Source: Lachnospiraceae bacterium (GTDB lineage Bacteria; Bacillota; Clostridia; Lachnospirales; Lachnospiraceae). From it: a DNA stretch of 9,935 nt. The stretch is taken from the NCBI GenBank assembly GCA_014804225.1, contig JAAVAF010000016.1, positions 1 through 9,935 of the forward strand, given 5' to 3'. Positions 5,238-9,935 of this stretch are shown piece by piece; within the stretch, counting starts at the first letter, position 1; each line of letters opens with the position of its first letter. Under the pieces are notes generated by a model that saw nothing but the letters and a program-made list of their open reading frames with translations, searched no databases and was not told the DNA's origin. A program made the position numbers and the translations under genes.

Positions 5238-5720
5238 TATGTTTTCCATGCCTATTTTTTGGACTTTCAGACCAATCTTTTCATAGAATTTTACGGCATT
5301 TACATTATCCGCCCACACATTGAGTGTTACATTATAATAGCCCTGTTTTTTTGCATAATTCACAACATACTCATAAAGCGCTTTTCCGATGTGTGCGCCA
5401 CGCGCAGCTTCATCGACACATAAGTCATCAATATAAAGCGTCTTAATATCCGTCATATTGTTGTTGTTGATATACTGCTGGTGCACACAAAACGCATAGC
5501 CCAAAACACTCCCGTCCTTTTCCGCAACAAAAACGGGCGTTTTGTCGTCTGCCAGTATTTCTTTTAATTCCTCATCCGTATATTTTTTTGTACCCGGTTT
5601 AAATAAATCGGGACGCGCATCGCTATGTACTTTCAGTACCTGATAAAGTAATTTGTTAATCGTAGGAATGTCACTTTCCTTTGCACGGCGGATTGTTAAT
5701 TCTTCCATTTTTATGTTCAT
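5232..5720 (-). CDS. GNAT-family N-acetyltransferase
   Basis: The 162-residue protein is a single GNAT domain that transfers an acetyl group from acetyl-CoA to an amine; the acceptor is unknown. It starts with the usual LTIRRAKESDIPTINKLL strand-helix. It carries the acetyl-CoA loop RGAHIGKALYEY at 107-118 within LYIDDLCVDEAARG. It ends with the C-terminal signature NVWADNVNAVKFYEKIGLK at 134-152. It lies 22 bases after the MATE gene on the same strand, so the two are probably cotranscribed. The start is uncertain. AAGGAG lies one base before the ATG at 5720, which is too close, and 13 bases before the in-frame ATG at 5708, which is long. The shorter form (MEELTIRRA, 158 residues) looks more like the family. 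Its stop overlaps the stop of vanS. Confidence 0.88.
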   Translation of the reverse strand: MNIKMEELTIRRAKESDIPTINKLLYQVLKVHSDARPDLFKPGTKKYTDEELKEILADDKTPVFVAEKDGSVLGYAFCVHQQYINNNNMTDIKTLYIDDLCVDEAARGAHIGKALYEYVVNYAKKQGYYNVTLNVWADNVNAVKFYEKIGLKVQKIGMENIL

Positions 5721-5742
5721 GCTCCTTTCTACTATTTAACAC

Positions 5743-7101
5743 TTATGACGCTATAGCCTCTTCCCGGGCAAATGCAAAGAAACACCGCCAAAGAAAGAAC
5801 AACGAAAGTCCCATCGCAATCGTCCAGCCGACCGGCCATGCACACCAAATACCCGTCGCGGAATGAAGCCGGTCTGACAATACAAATGCCAATACTACAC
5901 GCAGCACAAGATCGGTAAAGGTTGCCACCATAAACTGGCGCATTGCATTTGTTCCGCGCAGCACACCGTCTGCTATTAGCTTTGCAGATATTATAATATA
6001 AAACGGCGAAAGAATCCACAAAAACTGTCTGCCTGTCATGAGCGCTTCTGTCGATGTCCGGTCCAGAAACAACAGCAATAAAGATTTCCCAAAAAAGATA
6101 TAAACAATGCAAAACGGAACACTCAGACACCACACCAATTTTAATCCGGCGCGAAAACCCTCCTTAATTCGTTTGTATTGATGTGCGCCAAGATTCTGCG
6201 CCGAAAAATTGGAAATTCCGTTCCCAATCGTAGTAAATGATGTGATAACAAGGTTATTCAATTTGACCGCAGCAGAATATCCGGCGGCAACGCTTACGCC
6301 AAATCCGTTGATGCATCCCTGTATCATCATATTCCCGACCGAAATAAAAGATTGCTGCAAAATGCTTGGAATCGCAATCACAGCAATTTTCCCAAACAGC
6401 GCCAGCGAAAAAATCGGTACCTTTCCACTTGTCTTTATTTTTGACAATCGCTTTAACACTAGGACAACCGAGAGAATACAGCTTACCCCCTGGCAAAGAA
6501 ACGTTGCCCATGCAACGCCCGCGATCCCCATTGATAAACTTTTCACAAAGAAAACATCAACCAATATATTCGCACTGGACGATATCGCCAGAAAAAGAAA
6601 CGGCGTTTTAGAATCTCCCAGCGCGGAGAAAATACCCGTCGCAATATTATAGAAAAACAAAAACGGAAGTCCCCAGATGTAAATCCGCAAATACAGCGAA
6701 GAATCCGTCATAATTTTTGTCTGCGTTTTCATCAGACAAAGCAGCGTTTCGCATGTCAGCAATCCCGTCAGCATTAATACACCACACAAAACACCGCTCG
6801 CAAGAAACGTCGTGTAGACAGCCGTTTTGATTGCAGAATAATCTTTTGCGCCAAAAAGCTGTGATACAATAACCGAACAACCGATATTACAGCCAAACGC
6901 AAAAGCAATAAAAATCAGCGTAATATTATAACTGTTTCCGACTGCCGCAAGCGCATTTTCCCCGATAAATTTCCCCGCAACAAACGAGTCTGCGATATTA
7001 TAGAGCTGTTGAAATACAATGCTCCCAAACATCGGAAGGCAAAACGCCCACAAAATTTTCCGGGGATTTCCCTGTGTCAAATCCTTATTCACAACAATCA
7101 A
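5743..7101 (-). CDS. MATE-family multidrug/organic cation efflux transporter
   Basis: The protein has about 12 hydrophobic spans over 452 residues, in two similar halves, as in MatE (PF01554) transporters that use a Na+ or H+ gradient to export cationic drugs or metabolites. Family features are plain: DLTQGNPRKILWAFCLPMF at the start, FQQLYNIADSFVAGKFIGE, NIGCSVIVSQLFGA, YNIATGIFSALGDSKTPFLF and, in the second half, GNGISNFSAQNLGA. The start given is TTG 7101, with AAAGGA six bases upstream. GTG 7092 is as good or better: it begins VNKDLTQG like many relatives and has a second AAAGGA ten bases upstream. The two choices differ by three residues. It heads a probable operon with the GNAT gene and diverges from a LysR-type regulator 112 bases away, the usual layout for an LTTR-controlled exporter. 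Confidence 0.93.
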   Translation of the reverse strand: MIVVNKDLTQGNPRKILWAFCLPMFGSIVFQQLYNIADSFVAGKFIGENALAAVGNSYNITLIFIAFAFGCNIGCSVIVSQLFGAKDYSAIKTAVYTTFLASGVLCGVLMLTGLLTCETLLCLMKTQTKIMTDSSLYLRIYIWGLPFLFFYNIATGIFSALGDSKTPFLFLAISSSANILVDVFFVKSLSMGIAGVAWATFLCQGVSCILSVVLVLKRLSKIKTSGKVPIFSLALFGKIAVIAIPSILQQSFISVGNMMIQGCINGFGVSVAAGYSAAVKLNNLVITSFTTIGNGISNFSAQNLGAHQYKRIKEGFRAGLKLVWCLSVPFCIVYIFFGKSLLLLFLDRTSTEALMTGRQFLWILSPFYIIISAKLIADGVLRGTNAMRQFMVATFTDLVLRVVLAFVLSDRLHSATGIWCAWPVGWTIAMGLSLFFLWRCFFAFAREEAIAS

Positions 7102-7149
7102 ATCCTTTCCTTTGTTCTTATAATTCCTTTGCTTTTTTATCCAAAATGT

Positions 7150-7178
7150 ATTATACTACCCAATAATCAATATGAAAA
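7150..7178 (-). promoter_or_regulatory. Promoter of the MATE-GNAT operon with overlapping dyad
   Basis: On the minus strand TTTTCA (7173-7178, four of six to consensus) is followed after 17 bases by a perfect TATAAT (7150-7155). A dyad ATTAT-N8-ATAAT (7150-7154 and 7163-7167) covers the -10 and the spacer. LysR-type regulators bind interrupted A/T dyads of this size, so this is a candidate operator, though it is not an exact T-N11-A box. Confidence 0.5.
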
Positions 7179-7213
7179 ATAGATAAATGATATAGGAGAG
7201 ATATAAAAATTAT

Positions 7214-8104
7214 ATGGATATCAATTTTGAATACTATAAAATATTTTATTATGCTGCAAAATACAAAAACATCACAAAAGCTGCAGCCGCCTTGGACAGC
7301 AGCCAACCCAACGTGACGCGAATTATCAAGCTGCTGGAATCCCAGTTAAACTGCCGCCTCTTTATCCGTGAGCCGAGAGGTCTTCGTCTGACCGAAGAAG
7401 GAGAAAAATTATATTCCCACGTTGAAATTGCCTACAAACATTTTATAAATGCACAGGAAGAAATCAGCGGACAAATCGGTGTAGATAGCGGCACCATTGA
7501 ACTTGGCGCAACAGAAACCGCTCTGCACCTTCTTTTACTTGACGCTATGCGCAATTTTAAAACAAACTATCCCAAAATCCGTATCAAAGTCCATAACCAC
7601 AACACACCGGAGCTGATACAAGCTCTAAACGGCGGAAAAATAGACCTTGCGGTTATTACAACACCCTTTAAGACAGTCAAATCGCTCCAGTGCGAAACAT
7701 TATACGATTTTCGCGAAATTCTTGTCGGAGGACCACAATATCAGTTTTTATGCAAACGAAAAAAGAAGTTGCAAGATCTGAAAAATTATCCTTTAATCGG
7801 CTTAGGCAGAGGAACTGCAACTTATGATTTATACAAAGACTTTTTTATTACACACGACACAGACATGGAATTGGACATGGAAGTTGCAAGTTCTGATTTG
7901 ATGCTTCCGCTTATTCAAAGCAATCTCGGAATTGGCTTTGTACCTGAAGATTTGGCTTTGCCCCTGTTGCAAAAACAGTTATTGGTACAAATTCGCATTC
8001 ATGAAACAATACCTCTACGCTCTATCCAAATCGTTTTCGACAAAGAACAAAGGAAAAGCACCGCGGCAAATACCTTTTATCGATATTTAAAAACAGATAA
8101 TTAA
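7214..8104 (+). CDS. LysR-type transcriptional regulator
   Basis: The 296-residue protein has the standard LysR layout. The N-terminal winged HTH (1-60) reads MDINFEYYKIFYYAAKYKNI, then TKAAAALDSSQPNVTRIIK and FIREPRGLRLTEEGEKLY. A linker helix follows (about 62-88). The periplasmic-binding-like effector domain (about 92-290) has GTIELGATETALHLLLLDAM, GKIDLAVITTPF and a late IQSNLGIGFVPEDLA. The effector is unknown. It diverges from the MATE gene, so it most likely controls the MATE-GNAT operon and itself from the shared 112-base region. The start is fixed by the conserved N-terminus, although the nearest good ribosome site (AGGAG, 7194-7198) is 15 bases upstream, longer than usual, so translation may be weak. 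A terminator-like hairpin follows at 8150. Confidence 0.92.
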   Translation: MDINFEYYKIFYYAAKYKNITKAAAALDSSQPNVTRIIKLLESQLNCRLFIREPRGLRLTEEGEKLYSHVEIAYKHFINAQEEISGQIGVDSGTIELGATETALHLLLLDAMRNFKTNYPKIRIKVHNHNTPELIQALNGGKIDLAVITTPFKTVKSLQCETLYDFREILVGGPQYQFLCKRKKKLQDLKNYPLIGLGRGTATYDLYKDFFITHDTDMELDMEVASSDLMLPLIQSNLGIGFVPEDLALPLLQKQLLVQIRIHETIPLRSIQIVFDKEQRKSTAANTFYRYLKTDN

Positions 8105-8149
8105 ATGTAAAAGATATGCACGAACGCAATTTTCTATTTGGCAAAATAA

Positions 8150-8185
8150 AAGTCATACACAGGATAAAAATCCCATGTATGACTT
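8150..8185. terminator. Bidirectional terminator between lysR and pgi
   Basis: AAGTCATACA (8150-8159) pairs perfectly with TGTATGACTT (8176-8185). Inside, after a two-base mismatch, GGAT (8162-8165) pairs with ATCC (8170-8173) around AAAA. Read on the minus strand the stem is followed by TTATTTTGCC, making a T-rich tail TTTTATTTT from the stem end, which suits termination of pgi. On the plus strand CTTTGTT follows, a weaker tail for lysR. It lies between two converging genes. Confidence 0.75.
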
Positions 8186-8252
8186 CTTTGTTACTATTCA
8201 CTCCGTTCCAGTAGCACTTCTTTCACTATTTTCTTATAAGCTATAGTCCAAA

Positions 8253-9599
8253 TTACAGTCTCTTAAGCAGCGCCTCTCTCGCCTCTTCATATCCCGGCTT
8301 TCCAAGGAGTGCGAACATGTTCTTCTTGTAGCTCTCAACACCCGGTTGGTCAAACGGATTCACACCGAGTAAGTATCCGCTCAAGCCGCACGCAAACTCG
8401 AAGAAGTAGAACAGCTCGCCAAGATAAAACTCATTTACCTCCGGCACATGCACCATCAGATTCGGAACCTGTCCATCCGTATGTGCAAGAATGGTACCGT
8501 TCATTGCGCTCTTGTTTACGAAGTCAACAGACTTTCCTGCAAGGTAATTCAATCCGTCAAGATCAACAGGCTCTGTACCGATTGTAATTTCCTCTCTTGA
8601 CTTCTGAATGTCGAGAACCGTTTCAAACATGATTCTCGCGCCGTCCTGAATGAACTGTCCCATGGAATGAAGATCTGTCGTAAGGTCAACGCTTGCAGGG
8701 AACAGACCCTTCTGGTCTTTGCCCTCTGACTCACCATACAACTGCTTCCACCACTCTGACACATAATGTGCGCTCGGCTCATAGTTGCAAAGGATTTCAA
8801 CTTTCTTGCCTTTTCTCAAAAGGATATTACGGATTGCCGCATATTTCATTGCGTCGTTCTCTTCGAATGGAAGTTCTAATGCGCTCTTTCTGCCGCTTGC
8901 TGCACCTTCCATCAATTTATCGATATCTGCGCCGCTGACTGCAATCGGAAGTAAACCAACTGCCGTAAGCACGGAGAAACGTCCTCCGACATCATCAGGA
9001 ACAACAAATGTTTCGTATCCTTCCTCTGTAGCAAGGTTTTTGAGCGATCCTCTCGCCTTGTCTGTTGTAGCGTAGATTCTCTTTGCTGCGCCTTCCTTGC
9101 CGTACTTCTTCTCCATCATTTCCTTAAATACGCGGAATGCAATCGCAGGCTCCGTCGTTGTTCCAGACTTGCTGATCATGTTGATAGAGAAATCTCTGTC
9201 ACCGATCACATCGATCAAATGCTTAATATATGTAGAGCTGATTGAATTTCCCACGAAATAAATTTCGGGAGTCTTTCTGACACTCTTGTCCACCATATTG
9301 TAAAAGCTGTGGCGCAAAAATTCAACCGCTGCTCTTGCTCCAAGATAAGAACCACCGATACCGATTACAAGGAGAACCTCACTGTCGCTCTGGATTTTCT
9401 TAGCTGCTTCCTTAATCCTTGCGAACTCTTCCTTATCGTAGTCAACCGGTAAATCAATCCAGCCCAAGAAATCATTTCCCGCGCCGTTCTTACTTACAAG
9501 TACCTCTTTTGCATCGAGCGTGAGCTTTTTCATGTAGTCCACCTCATGCTCTCTGATAAACTGTGCTGCCTTTGAATAGTCAAACGTTACCTTGCTCAT
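8253..9599 (-). CDS. pgi: Glucose-6-phosphate isomerase
   Basis: This cytoplasmic enzyme interconverts glucose 6-phosphate and fructose 6-phosphate, the second step of glycolysis. The 448-residue length is that of the short bacterial form found in Firmicutes. Landmarks run in order: sugar-phosphate loop VIGIGGSYLGARAA (78-91), SKSGTTTEPAIAFRVFKE (143-160), the signature DVGGRFSVL (203-211), catalytic Glu290 in LYGESEGKD, His311 in DLHSMGQF, and Lys425 in the second signature region NPFDQPGVESYKKNMF. All expected active-site residues are present. The ATG at 9597-9599 has AAAGGAG seven bases upstream. It has its own promoter at 9663-9691 and a terminator at 8150-8185, so it is probably monocistronic. 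Start and function are secure. Confidence 0.97.
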   Translation of the reverse strand: MSKVTFDYSKAAQFIREHEVDYMKKLTLDAKEVLVSKNGAGNDFLGWIDLPVDYDKEEFARIKEAAKKIQSDSEVLLVIGIGGSYLGARAAVEFLRHSFYNMVDKSVRKTPEIYFVGNSISSTYIKHLIDVIGDRDFSINMISKSGTTTEPAIAFRVFKEMMEKKYGKEGAAKRIYATTDKARGSLKNLATEEGYETFVVPDDVGGRFSVLTAVGLLPIAVSGADIDKLMEGAASGRKSALELPFEENDAMKYAAIRNILLRKGKKVEILCNYEPSAHYVSEWWKQLYGESEGKDQKGLFPASVDLTTDLHSMGQFIQDGARIMFETVLDIQKSREEITIGTEPVDLDGLNYLAGKSVDFVNKSAMNGTILAHTDGQVPNLMVHVPEVNEFYLGELFYFFEFACGLSGYLLGVNPFDQPGVESYKKNMFALLGKPGYEEAREALLKRL

Positions 9600-9662
9600 T
9601 TGTCTTCTCCTTTACATTCACATATTTTTTTTGACAATAATAACCGTCACTGTATCGTTCTC

Positions 9663-9691
9663 ATTTTATCAAATTTTCCCAAAAAAATCAA
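9663..9691 (-). promoter_or_regulatory. Promoter of pgi
   Basis: On the minus strand TTGATT (9686-9691) is separated by exactly 17 bases from TAAAAT (9663-9668), which also has a TGn extension (TGATAAAAT). The spacer is A/T-rich with a run of T. Transcription would start near 9656, leaving a 5' leader of about 55 bases with no obvious hairpin. This is the best sigma-A-type promoter in the window. Confidence 0.75.
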
Positions 9692-9728
9692 TGAAGAGTA
9701 CATTTTTTTATACAAAATTGTGAACGTT

Positions 9729-9935
9729 TTAAACCTTGTTTGCAATAATTCCTCTTAGCAGCTCCTCAAGCTCACGTGTTTCATCTGCTGTAAATACTGG
9801 TGTTTTCACGCGTTCAAGCTCCTCGCCTTCCCATACGTCCTCGTCCTTTTTGAGCATGTCGGCTTCCTTCTCCTGCGCAAGCTCCCAAAGCAGCTTTTCT
9901 TTTTCCATGATACCATGCTCCAGACGCTGTGCTAC
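9729..9935 (-). CDS. C-terminal 68 codons of an unrecognised protein (runs off right edge)
   Basis: An open minus-strand frame enters from the right edge and ends at TAA 9729-9731. The 68 visible residues are strongly charged and helical in character: LEHGIMEKEKLLWELAQEKE, then DMLKKDEDVWEGEELERVK, then PVFTADETRELEELLRGIIA and NKV. Codon use is regular (many GAG, CTT and GCG), which supports real coding. It has no membrane segment and no motif I recognise, and I give no function. The gene lies directly upstream of pgi on the same strand, 129 bases away, but the strong pgi promoter in the gap suggests separate transcription. No clear terminator is visible after its stop. Confidence 0.75.
   Translation of the reverse strand, partial: VAQRLEHGIMEKEKLLWELAQEKEADMLKKDEDVWEGEELERVKTPVFTADETRELEELLRGIIANKV

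Noticed and set aside
5732..6133. Minus-strand 133-codon frame inside the MATE gene
   Set aside because: It is an alternate-frame shadow; the main frame has the full MATE pattern.
6209..6652. Plus-strand 147-codon frame
   Set aside because: It is antisense to the MATE gene and has no ribosome site or family features.
1..9935. tRNA, rRNA or a known riboswitch
   Set aside because: I looked for cloverleaf-like and conserved riboswitch cores in the intergenic regions and saw none; the structured spots are the simple hairpins listed.

Overview
The window looks like chromosomal DNA of a low-GC Gram-positive anaerobe of the class Clostridia, most likely a gut Lachnospiraceae member. This rests on the A+T-rich sequence, strong AGGAGG-type ribosome sites, TTG/GTG starts, and the gene families: a BspA-like leucine-rich-repeat surface protein, a VanR/VanS/VanY set, a clostridial-type MATE transporter and a 448-residue glucose-6-phosphate isomerase. 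The assignment is inference from these families; no rRNA or tRNA is present to confirm it.

Layout from left to right. (1) Positions 1-720, minus strand: the first 240 codons of a secreted BspA-type LRR protein, cut by the window edge. (2) 721-1600: a patchy accessory stretch. It holds a possible 3' gene remnant, two tandem 70-bp copies of a palindrome-rich repeat, a small Cro/CI-type regulator, and a decayed Rpn/PD-(D/E)XK 'transposase' whose two halves sit in different frames around an internal deletion. (3) 1605-2429: a lipoprotein of the GH114 polygalactosaminidase fold. (4) 2441-5237: a vancomycin-type cell-wall sensing module. A membrane-anchored D,D-carboxypeptidase (VanY type, minus strand) diverges from a vanR-vanS pair that closely resembles the enterococcal VanA regulators. 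The shared intergenic region carries two tandem sites resembling the known VanR box, an extended -10 promoter and two leader hairpins. No vanH, vanA-type ligase or vanX is present. (5) 5232-8104: a GNAT acetyltransferase and a MATE efflux pump in a probable minus-strand operon, divergent from a LysR-type regulator that probably controls it. (6) 8253-9935: pgi with its own strong promoter and terminator, then the C-terminal 68 codons of an unrecognised protein that runs off the right edge.

How the parts may work together: VanS senses envelope stress or a glycopeptide-like signal and phosphorylates VanR, which probably acts on the tandem boxes to drive its own operon and perhaps vanY. VanY would trim the terminal D-Ala from peptidoglycan pentapeptides. 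The LysR-MATE-GNAT block looks like a separate small-molecule export and modification unit. pgi is a housekeeping glycolytic gene. The least ordinary parts are the vanRS-vanY module with near-canonical VanR boxes but no resistance ligase, and the repeat plus dead-nuclease patch at 720-1600.
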